From: Microglena sp. YARC
Taxonomy: Eukaryota; Chlorophyta; Chlorophyceae; Chlamydomonadales; Chlamydomonadaceae
Reading direction: 5' to 3'
Assembly: GCA_022414725.1 (NCBI GenBank)
Contig: CM039466.1
Coordinates: 33,962,212-34,026,211, forward strand
Length of the DNA: 64,000 nucleotides
Shown one piece after another: positions 56,503 to 64,000 of the stretch (its first letter is position 1; each line of letters begins with the position of its first letter). Both the position numbers and the translations under genes were made by a program. Below the pieces are notes generated by a model, which saw only the letters and a list, made by a program, of their open reading frames with translations, did no database searches and had not been told where the DNA came from.

Positions 56503-57200
56503 GTAAGTTAGAATGCGGCAACCACTTCAGTACTGCTGTAACCGCCCAGTGTTTTTTCGTATTCAGCTAAAAGTAGCAGTTTCCTTAGGCAATCTCCCCT
56601 GACTGGCTATTTAGCCAAAGCTAATGCACCTTAGTGCGTCTGGAAGCTTGTAGAATCCGCTGGCCAGAACTGTAAACATCTTGGGGCTTAGCCCGGTGGC
56701 TGGCTTCTGGGGGAGTGCCTAAGAAGCTGCTTGCTCGTCGGCTGTCAGAAAAACTATGTAACCCACCCTGTGCCACCCCTTCAGAATTTCATCGATGCTT
56801 GCAAGGTTAAGTGCTCTGGGGCTTAGACGCGGTGGCTGGCGGCATGGAGCTGCCTTAGAAGCTGCTTGCTCGTATGCTGTCAGAAAAAACTATGGTAACC
56901 ACCGGCCTGTTGCCACCGCCTTCAGAATTCAATCGATGCTTGCAAGGTTAAGGTGCTTGGGGCTTAGAACCGGTGGCTGGCGCATGGAGCCTGCCTAGAA
57001 GCTGCTGCTCGTAGCTGGTCAGAAAAACTAACGGTACCACCCTGTGCACGCTTCAGATTCAATCGATGCTTTGCAAGGTTGGAGTGCATGGGGCTTAGCC
57101 GGTGGCTTGGCTCGGGGACCTTGCCTAAGAAGTGCCTGCAACACTTAGCTGATTAGAAAATCTATGTCCCCCCTTCAGATTCAATTGATCTTGCAAGGTC
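56503..57200. repeat. Intron: MITE family M copy 5 and four tandem MITE-half/exon-like units
   Basis: 56552-56752 is a family M element (TTCAGCTAAAAGTAGCAGTT to AAGAAGCTGCTTGCTCGTCG). Then about 120-150 bp units repeat to 57195, each with CTTCAGAATTTCATCGATGC, TTGCAAGGTTAAG, GGGGCTTAG and the right half of the MITE ending in TGTCAGAAAAAC. TTTCATCGATGC recalls the FHR codons of the preceding exon. Units differ by many small indels. Confidence 0.7.
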
Positions 57201-57280
57201 TGAGTGAATATGTGCAAGAGAGTGAACAATCCTTTCTGTACAAAAGAATATTCTAGTCAATTGAAACCCTGGTTTATCCT

Positions 57281-57496
57281 GGTTCCGCGAATGGTTCAAT
57301 GGTTGATCATTTTGAATGGGAACTGAGGGAAGGTGCTGGTTTTGAATCCCTTATGGGTGCGCTTTAGTGTTCACTAGGTCCGCTGTCAAGTGCCATGGCC
57401 AAGCCACTGTCCAGTAAAGCAAGCAGCCCGTTCTCTACTCCCGTAAGACAGGGTTTTTCTCCCTTAATACCACGCCCCATCAGGCGTTATCATAAC
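57281..57496 (+). mobile_element. tRNA-derived SINE, family A, copy 6
   Basis: It begins GTTCCGCGAATGGTTCAATG, B-box TGGTTTTGAATCCC, body GTTCACTAGGTCCGCTGTCA, tail CAGGCGTTATCATAAC. Scattered small insertions match the noisy character of this stretch. Confidence 0.78.
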
Positions 57497-57549
57497 TTTC
57501 CCAAATGATGACAATGATGTCATATTGCCGTTCCCTAGGTAGGGATGCG

Positions 57550-57960
57550 GATGGCTCCTGCTTGCTAAAAGCTGCTTACTCGGTAGGCCCAAAGAGAGAA
57601 CAGTGCAGGCTGAGCACTGCAGACCGACATGTGCACAAAGGCAGATGCTGGTCATCACACTGCAACGCAAACTCTTTTTGAAAACCCTGGTAGGAAAGAG
57701 GTTTTTTATACTACTACTCTGGTTGTCCCCGCGGTGTAGCCGCGTTTTCTCATTATTTTTGCTACTATGCAGTCCTGCCAGCTTCCTGCCAAGGCTTCCG
57801 CCAGCTTACAATTAGCCAGCCACTGGGTCAAACCCAATGCTTTGACGCTGCATTGGAATCCTTAATCAAACTCATTCAGACCTCACTAGATAGCTTCAGA
57901 TTTGGCTAAGACAGGGAAAGGAAGTGCCTAGAAGCTGCAGTTTATGTGCCTTTGTGATAG
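57550..57960. mobile_element. Fragments of MITE family M
   Basis: GCTAAAAGCTGCTTACTCGG (57563) and, at 57765-57955, CAGTCCTGCCAGCTTCCTGC to GTGCCTAGAAGCTGCAG, a diverged copy with a core AGCCACTGGGTCAAACCCAA. Confidence 0.5.
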
Positions 57961-58468
57961 GCGCATTGTCCTGTAAGTTACTGAAGTGCATCACTCCTTG
58001 TGGTCGTACTTATTGGTACTCTTTCTGCACCGGTCATGTGACTCATGAGTTTTTGGAACTGTTCTGCAGTCCCATGTGCCCTCTTTGTGAGGCTGCGACT
58101 TGTCTGTGTTTACATAAGTACATCGATCCTGGTGTTTGGTACTTGTTGTACATGCTTCTGCGCTGTCATGTGACTCATGAGTTTTGAAAATGGTTGTCCT
58201 GCAGGCCCATGTACTCTTGTGATAGTGCGCCTTGTTTTAAGTTGCCTGAACATACAAATCAACTCTTAGTGTTTGTACTTCTTGTACTTGCTTCTGTACC
58301 AGGTCATGTGAACTCATGATTTTGAACTGGTGTACTGAGGCCATGTCCTCTTGTAGGCTGCGCTTTTCTGTCTGTAGTTCACATAAGTCACAAATACCTG
58401 AACCCTTGTGTCTGTACTTGCATCTGCACTGTTTGTCCCGCACTTCATTTGCTTCTTGTGAGGCTGCG

Positions 58469-58680
58469 TTTTTGGCGGAGCCCCCCCTTCTGGGAGGCGG
58501 GAGCCCCTAGTGTTACCCCGTTGTCCGTCTGTGCGACAGAAAAATTGAATTTGACGCGTCAGCGAACTGTCTCATACGAACTGGCTTCGTTAGCTCCATC
58601 GGGGTTGCCACCCTCCTTCTGTTGCCAAACACACTCGCCAAATTTCCGCGTTGCTTGCGACGCTGTATAGGACTTGTTTT
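58469..58680 (+). repeat. GGCGGAGCCCC-headed repeat, copy 3
   Basis: TTTTTGGCGGAGCCCCCCCT, TACCCCGTTGTCCGTCTGTG, CAACTGGCTTCGTTAGCTCC-like middle, then CGCGTTGCTTGCGACGCTG and GGACTTGTT. It is inserted within the GCTGCGTTTTTCTGTC part of the array unit. Confidence 0.78.
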
Positions 58681-59103
58681 GTATGTAGTTCACACAAGTC
58701 GCATATACTTTAACTCTTGTGTAATGTACTGTGCATCTGCACTGTTTGTCCGCACTCTCTTAATTGGGCCTCTCATTAGGCTGCGTTTTTCTGTCTGTAG
58801 TTCACATAGGTCCATACTTCACTTATATTGTGTCTGTACTTGCATCTGCACTGTTTATCCCGCAATTCATTTGCCTCTCATTAGGCTGCGTTTTTCTGTC
58901 TGTTGTTCACCTAAGTCCATACCTTAACTCTTGTGTCTATACTTGCATCTGCACTGTGGTACCACAGTTCATTTGCAACTTGCAAGGCTGCATTTTTCTG
59001 TCTGTAGTTCACACAAGTCATGTATACCTTCACTGTTGTGTCTATACTTTCATCTGCACTGTTTTTCTCCCACAGTTGATTATTGCCTCTTGTGAGGCTG
59101 TGT

Positions 59104-59318
59104 TTTTGGCGGAGCCCCTCCTTCTGGGGCGGGAGCCCCCATGTTACCCTTTCGTTTGCCCGTCTGTGCGACCGAAAACATTGAAGCCGGACACGTCTGC
59201 CAACCTTCTCATAACTAACTGGCTTTGGTCAGCTCCATCGTTGCCACCTTTCGTTCCGTTGCCAACACAATCCGCCAATTTTCTGCGTCGCTTGCGATGC
59301 TGCATTGGTCTTGTTCTG
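59104..59318 (+). repeat. GGCGGAGCCCC-headed repeat, copy 4
   Basis: Same element, inserted at the same point of the array unit as copy 3 and about 635 bp from it, ending TGCGTCGCTTGCGATGCTGC, TTGGTCTTGTT. The shared position implies one insertion followed by array duplication. Confidence 0.78.
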
Positions 59319-60227
59319 TCTGTTGTTCACCTAAGTCCATACCTTCAATCTTGTGCCTGTACTTGCATCTGCACTGTTTGCCCCGCAGTCCATTCGCCTC
59401 TCATTAGGCAGTATTTTTCTGTCTGTTGTTCACCTAAGTCACACATACCTTAACTCTTGTTTCTATACTTGCATCTGCACTGTTTGTCCTGCAGTCCATG
59501 TGCCTTTTGTGAGACTGCGTTTTTTCTGTCATGTTTGGTTCACATAAGTCACAACACTACCTTCACTCTTGTGTTTGTACTTGCACCTGCCACTGTTTGT
59601 CCAGCAGTTCCATTTGCCTCGCTTTGTTTTTCCCTCTGTCTGTTGTTCATCACAAAGTCAACATACACCTTTACTCTTGTGCCTTTACTCGCATCAGCAC
59701 TGTTGATCCCGCAGTCCATTCTCCTCTCATTAGGCTGCGTTTTTCTGTATGTTGGTCACATAAGTCACACATACCTTAACTCTTGTGGCTGCACTTGCAT
59801 CTGCACCGTTTGTCCTGCAGTCCATTTGCAACTTGTGAGGCTGCGTTTATCTGTATGTTGGTGAAACACATAAGTCACATAAACCTTAACTCTTGTGTCT
59901 GTACTTGCATCTACACTGTTTGTCCCGCAGTCCATTTGCCTCTCATTAGGCAGTCTTTTTCTGTCAGTCGTTCACCTAAGTCCATACCTTCACTGTTGTG
60001 TCTATACTTGCATCTGCACTGTTCGTCCCGCAGTCCATTCGCCTCTTGTAAGGCTGCGTTTTTCTGTCTGCTGTTAACATAACTCGCGTTATGACCTTCA
60101 CTCTTGTGTCGTGTAGTATCTGCACTGTTTGTCCCGCAGTCCATTTGCCTCTCATTAAGCTGCGTTTTTCTGTCTGTTGTTCACCTAAGTCACTTATACC
60201 TTCACTCTTGTGTCTTTACTTGCATCA

Positions 60228-60262
60228 GCAAAACCCTAAACCCTAAATCCCTAAACCCTCAA
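60228..60262. repeat. Telomere-like CCCTAAA repeat, about four units
   Basis: AAAACCCTAAACCCTAAATC followed by CCTAAACCCTCAA. TTTAGGG is the telomere unit of many plants and green algae. About 90 bp further on, just after the exon, GGTTTAGGGTTTAGG is the inverted counterpart. Confidence 0.85.
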
Positions 60263-60277
60263 CTGTTTGTCCCGCAG

Positions 60278-60352
60278 TTCATGTGCCAGGCTGGGGACTT
60301 CACCTCCGGAGATGGACGAGGAGGAGAGTCTATTTATGGGGAGAAATTTGAG
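60278..60352 (+). CDS. Cyclophilin, exon (FMCQAGDF motif)
   Basis: [20 protein letters not shown], then GEKFE: 25 codons, phase 0 at both ends. F.CQ.GDFT.G(D)G.GG(E/K)SIYG..F is one of the most conserved cyclophilin blocks and contributes Gln and neighbouring residues to the active site. Acceptor TCCCGCAG, donor TTTGAG|GTAGGT. It continues into DENFRVRH. Confidence 0.93.
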
Positions 60353-61000
60353 GTAGGTTTAGGGTTTAGGATTTACTGCATGTAAAGTCGGAGGGATATG
60401 AGGGATATTTATGGGGAGCGATTTGAGGTATGTGGCTTATTTTTTATGTATTTATTTGGGGGGACTGATTTGAGGTGTATGGTTTATTTATTCATGTATG
60501 TATTTTATTTGGGGGGGGGGGGGATTTTTAGGTAAATGGTTTATTGATTTATGTATTTACTTACATTTTTATTTGTGGGGAGCCATTTGTGTTATGTGGT
60601 GATCTCTTATTTTCTGCAATTCTCCAGGGTCCATTCAGGGCTTTTCTTTTTGCCCTTTTCCCTGCTTCTAGGCAGCTCCCTGAGTCAGCCAACGGGCTAC
60701 ACCCACAGATTTCATCTGTGCTGGAAAGCAGTTTATTTTAGCCTCTAGGTGCATTAGACTGCTTTTTTGATTGGGTTGTATATAGCCAGCCAGAAGAGCT
60801 GAGTAGAAGCTTTTGCCCCTAGCTGACGAAAAGCTATAAGGTCTCATTGTGGGGACAGACTTTTTTAGGAGAAAGTAGTGATTTTAAAACTGATTTATAT
60901 AGCATGTATAATCAAAATCTAACACAAACTTCAAATTCAATGGAAGAAAGAGTCTAATGATTAAATTATACCTAAATAAAAGGCAGCAGCTTTATATCTA
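60353..61000. mobile_element. Intron with donor-region copies and MITE family M copy 7 (60640-60832)
   Basis: After the donor, GATATTTATGGGGAGCGATT then TGAGGTATGTGG (about 60402) recalls the exon end ATTTATGGGGAGAAATTTGA with GGTAGG, and GGGGGGACTGATTTGAGGTG follows near 60460: two or three decaying donor copies. 60640-60832 is a family M element (CTGCTTCTAGGCAGCTCCCT to GAAGCTTTTGCCCCTAGCTG, ACGAAAAG). Confidence 0.7.
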
Positions 61001-61622
61001 TTTTGTCAGAAGAAGTAATCACTTTAAAGTTAGTTAGTTTTTTTTCTGTTCTTCTCTTCGTTTTCCTGGCCTTATTGATGGGGGGATTGCATGTGTGTGT
61101 TATATTGTATTCTCTGATGTATTCATTTGTACTTCTACTTTGTGAGTATAATACTACCAGCGTCATTCTCACGTACAGTTGTCCCCATTGTACCTTGGAG
61201 CAATGACCACCCACACACACCACCCACCACCATCAACACCATCAACACCACCACCAACCACAAACCCACCGACCCCACACATCCCCACATACACACCACC
61301 ACCACTACCACACACCACCACCACCCACCCCACCACCCACCATCACCACCCGCCCCACCAAACCACCATCCCCACACATCACCACCACCCACCTACCCAC
61401 CCAACCCTCCCCCCATCCCCCCCTACCACACACCAGCAGCAGCAGCACCACCACCCAATCCCATCCCCCCCTACCACACCACCACCCACCACCCCACACA
61501 TCCCACACACCCCACCACCACACCACCCACCCACGCACCATCACCACCCCCACCACTACCACCACCCACCACCTACCACCACCACCCACACCCACCGACC
61601 CTCAACTCGCCTCCTGCAATAG
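61001..61622. other. Intron, ending in 420 bp of CCACCA-type sequence
   Basis: 61205-61610 is built of CAC/CCA words and has long Pro/His/Thr shadow frames on both strands. The acceptor is TCCTGCAATAG at 61622. No decoys of this acceptor were noticed. Confidence 0.85.
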
Positions 61623-61835
61623 GATGAGAACTTCCGTGTGCGCCACAAGCAAGCTGGTGATGTGGCGATGGCCAATGCTGGCCCAGGTACCAACGGCTCA
61701 CAGTTCTACATCACCTCTGGTCCCACCTCCCACCTGGACGGCCGCCATGTGGTGTTTGGGCGAGTGATTGCAGGAATGGAAATTGTGCGACGGGCGGAGG
61801 CTGTGGGATCTGACAGCGGAGCTATGACAGACGAG
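61623..61835 (+). CDS. Cyclophilin, exon ([16 protein letters not shown] motif)
   Basis: [71 protein letters not shown]: 71 codons, phase 0 at both ends. (S)MANAGP.TNGSQF(F/Y)IT....(W/H)LDG(R/K)HVVFG.V..GM.(V/I)V is diagnostic for cyclophilins. The position usually Trp before LDG (cyclosporin-contacting in CypA) is His here, which in other family members goes with low cyclosporin affinity. Acceptor AATAG, donor GACGAG|GTGAGG. Confidence 0.95.
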
Positions 61836-62530
61836 GTGAGGTCGCAGGGGGCAGGAGAGGGGGGGGGGGGGGGGGGGGGCAGAGGGGGCAGGGATGGGGG
61901 GGGGGGGCAGGAAGAGGGGGGGGGAGGGGGGGGCAGTGATAGCGGAGCTATGACAGACGAGGTGAGGTCCGCAGGGAGCAGGGAGGGGGGGGGGCAGGAA
62001 GAGGGGAGAGAGGGGGGGACAGGGGGCAGGAAAGGGGGCCAGTGATAGCGGAGCTATGACAGACGAGGTGAGGTCGCGGGGGCAGGGAGGGGGGCAGGAA
62101 GAGGGGAGGAGGGGGGGGGCAGGGGGGAGGCAGGGGGGCAGTGATTAGCGGAGCTATGACAGACGAGGTGAGGTTGCGGGGGGCAGGGAGGGGGGGGGGC
62201 AGGAAGAGGGGAGGGAGGGGGGAGGCAGGGGGGGCAGTGATAGCGGAGCTATGACAGACGAGGTGAGCCGCGGGGGGCAGGGAGGAGGGGGCAGGAAGGG
62301 GTGGGGGTGGGGTGGGGCCAGGGATGGGGGGGGAGGTTGCGGGGTAGGAAGGGGGGGGGCAGGAAGGGCGGAGGCTGTGGGCTCTGACAGCGGAGCTATG
62401 ACAGACGAGGTGAGGGTCGCAGGGGGCAGGGAGGGGGGAGGCAGAGGGGGGCAGGGATGGGGGGGGGGGGGGGGGGGAGGGAGGGGGAGGCTGGGGGGAG
62501 GGGGGGGGGGGGGGGGGGGGGGGCATCCTC
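61836..62530. repeat. G-rich intron with five copies of the exon end and donor
   Basis: GATAGCGGAGCTATGACAGA then CGAG|GTGAGG recurs with exon-edge bases ending at 61961, 62067, 62167, 62262 and 62409, separated by poly-G/GGGGCAGG. The last copy is longest and includes GCGGAGGCTGTGGGCTCTGA of the exon. From 62450 to 62523 there is near-pure poly-G. Confidence 0.95.
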
Positions 62531-62779
62531 ACGCCTCACCATCACTTAGAGCGTCTCCCTTGGGACCTTCATCGCCAGTGCCAAACCCCCTTGCCTCCCA
62601 ACCCTCAACCCTCCCACCCACCAATCCCACCCAAACCAGACCAAACCAACTTTGTGTCCTTGGGAGTGTGTTAGAGCAGCTATTGATGTAGTAGTTCCTG
62701 TATCATGAATATCCTACCCATATCCTACTCAACCCGCTGGCTATGAGCAGCCTAGAGACTGACAGACCATGTAACCAAT

Positions 62780-63190
62780 CCAGTTCATTTTGCCTCATCG
62801 CAAACCTAGACATACCTAGACCATACCTAGACCTAGATAGAAAAATAAATTTTGAGAATATGAACATTGAACCTGAATTGGTGGATAAAAACTCCAGTAT
62901 GAAGCTGGTCATGAATCCTGATTCCTTTGAAGGATGGAAATACTTGATTCAATTTATAAAAAAATGCAATAATAATCGCTCAATTAAATTATCATCCCAG
63001 CTGAGATGATGATTTATTAATATTGTAGAATTAAATTATCACTGTAGCACGAACTCAGGGCCCCCGTCGGTTAAACAATTGTTTGGGGCTCAGTTCATCA
63101 GTGCTTGTTCTTTTTAAGCCCTTCCTATACGGTTGGGCAAGTCCCTTTAGCCTATTTGGCCTACCCCTGGACTGTAACATACATACATAC
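62780..63190 (+). mobile_element. Probable LINE 3' end (family B) with end of an open frame
   Basis: Up to a TGA at 63007-63009 the frame ends MKLVMNPDSFEGWKYLIQFI, KKCNNNRSIKLSSQLR. The nucleotide sequence from about 62905 (CATGAATCCTGATTCCTTTG) to 63190 is collinear with the inverted copy at 29188-29450, including GCTCAATTAAATTATCATCC, AACTCAGGGCCCCCGTCGGT, GGTTGGGCAAGTCCCTTTAG, CCTGGACTGTAACATACATA. A coding end, a conserved 3' UTR and a (CATA)n tail suggest a non-LTR retrotransposon. The protein end itself is not recognised. Confidence 0.6.
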
Positions 63191-63634
63191 AATACCATAC
63201 CTAGACCATACCTAGACATCATCCTACCTAAACATCTCTCGCCTAAACAGCATCATCATACCTAAATTCCATCATGCCTAAACATTATCATACCTAAACG
63301 TCATCATGCATTAACATTTCATGCCTAAATGTCCTCATGCCTAAATCTCATCATGCCTAAACACCTCATACCTAAGCATCTCATGCTGAAATATCATCAT
63401 GCCTAAATTGTATCATGCCTAAGCATCATCATACCTAAATATCTCATGCTGAAATGTCATCATGCCTAAATCTCATCATGCCTAAACACCTCATACCTAA
63501 GCATCATCATACCTAAGCATCTCATGCTGAAAAATCATCATGCCTAAATTGTATCATGCCTAAGCATCATCATACCTAAACATCTCATGCTGAAATGTCA
63601 TCATGCCTAAACAAGTGTTTACATCCTTGGACAG
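63191..63634. repeat. 30-36 bp tandem array before the last exon
   Basis: CATCATGCCTAAATCTCATC, CATACCTAAGCATCTCATGC, TGAAATGTCATCATGCCTAA words repeat about 14 times, following a few CATACCTAGAC units that begin at the (CATA)n tail of the element upstream. Acceptor CTTGGACAG at 63634. Confidence 0.88.
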
Positions 63635-63802
63635 GTCGAGATTGTGGACTGTGGTGAGCTTAATGACGAGGAGCTAGATGCGTTGATGCAAGAGAACGCA
63701 AGTTTGAGCCTTGACAGGAGTGCTGCGGCCAACTTACCCGCTGGCCTTGTTGATGAAGAGGATGAAGCTATTGACGCAGAATCTAGTGACGTAGTAGTCT
63801 AG
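63635..63802 (+). CDS. Cyclophilin, terminal exon with acidic C-terminal extension
   Basis: VEIVDCGELNDEELDALMQE, NASLSLDRSAAANLPAGLVD, EEDEAIDAESSDVVV, then TAG (55 codons). V.I.DCGEL is the last strand of the cyclophilin fold. The 46 residues after it are strongly acidic and outside the domain. Acceptor GGACAG|GTCGAG, phase 0, agrees with the previous exon. Cyclophilins with core endings like this act in chaperone-assisted folding; the compartment cannot be judged without the N-terminal exons. Confidence 0.93.
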   Translation, partial: VEIVDCGELNDEELDALMQENASLSLDRSAAANLPAGLVDEEDEAIDAESSDVVV

Positions 63803-64000
63803 AAATGATGATGATGATGATGATGGTTACATTTTTCCTGGTGCCCTAATGGACTCCATGTATGCCTGTGGCTTGGCAGAGGCAAGGGGGACTTAAGAAC
63901 ATCACTAGTATCAATAGCAGGAAATGCAGGAGCAACCATGGTGAATTTGAATTTGAATTATCACATGGTTCTTCTTCCAACTCTAGGTTTGTGGCATTGA
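63803..64000. other. Presumed 3' UTR and downstream sequence of the cyclophilin gene
   Basis: It starts with (ATG)n after the stop. No AATAAA and no TGTAA-type polyadenylation signal is visible before the window ends. No further gene. Confidence 0.5.

Larger units (their letters stand above)
57961..60277. repeat. Array of acceptor-junction copies, about 110-130 bp unit, about 17 copies
   Basis: The unit is TTGTGAGGCTGCGTTTTTCT, GTCTGTTGTTCACCTAAGTC, ACATACCTTAACTCTTGTGT, CTGTACTTGCATCTGCACTG, TTTGTCCCGCAG|TCCATTTGCC. The true acceptor at 60277 reads CTGTTTGTCCCGCAG|TTCATGTGCC, continuing AGGCTGGGG, and each unit keeps (T/C)CCATGTGCC..(G)AGGCTG in decayed form. Two GGCGGAGCCCC elements are embedded, and the array ends in a telomere-like CCCTAAA stretch. 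Confidence 0.92.

Overview
This window is nuclear DNA of a eukaryote. All three recognisable genes are split by spliceosomal GT-AG introns, long stretches are simple repeats, SINE/LINE/MITE-like elements recur, and there is a tRNA-His gene with eukaryotic A and B boxes. A plant-lineage protist such as a green alga is my best guess. The grounds are an interstitial CCCTAAA (TTTAGGG-type) telomere-like repeat, a plant/algal-style FAD lactone oxidase and a cyclophilin with a CYP20-like core. The sequence does not fix the species. Protein-coding sequence is only about 4-5% of the window, and more than half of that is one low-complexity exon.

Layout, with all three genes on the + strand. (1) 1462-9008: the last four exons of a glutathionyl-hydroquinone reductase (xi-class GST, ECM4/YqjG family); its N-terminal thioredoxin domain lies upstream of the window. 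(2) about 11523 or 12640 to 32182 and beyond: an FAD-linked lactone/gulonolactone-oxidase-like gene, with one 1.7-kb exon carrying a roughly 500-residue Pro/Ala/Glu-rich insertion and six small exons. Its C-terminal exons are not seen and may lie in the minisatellite or the gap. (3) about 54675-63802: a cyclophilin (peptidyl-prolyl isomerase) with an acidic C-terminal tail. Its first exons are missing or unresolved, and two small frameshifts sit in a stretch that looks poorly sequenced. Between genes 2 and 3 lie about 18.5 kb of a 39-44 bp GT-rich minisatellite (32510-51059) and a gap of exactly 1000 N (51060-52059).

The most striking pattern is in the introns. At most of the splice junctions I could place, the intron side carries a tandem array whose unit is a copy of that same junction, that is, the exon edge plus its donor or acceptor. 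The true site is always the exon-proximal copy. In several arrays the joint is AG|GT, so every unit is itself shaped like a small GT...AG intron (periods 157, 57, about 102 and about 80 bp). This suggests that introns here grew by repeated duplication of proto-splice sites, leaving chains of decoy or possibly recursive splice sites. One array leaves two near-complete alternative terminal exons for the reductase.

Other content: a tRNA-derived SINE family (six copies), an element whose 3' tail is shared by a probable LINE end and shorter copies (about seven), a MITE-like family with about 40-bp terminal inverted repeats (five fairly full copies plus fragments), a GGCGGAGCCCC-headed repeat (four copies), and one triple nest of retroelements with readable target-site duplications.
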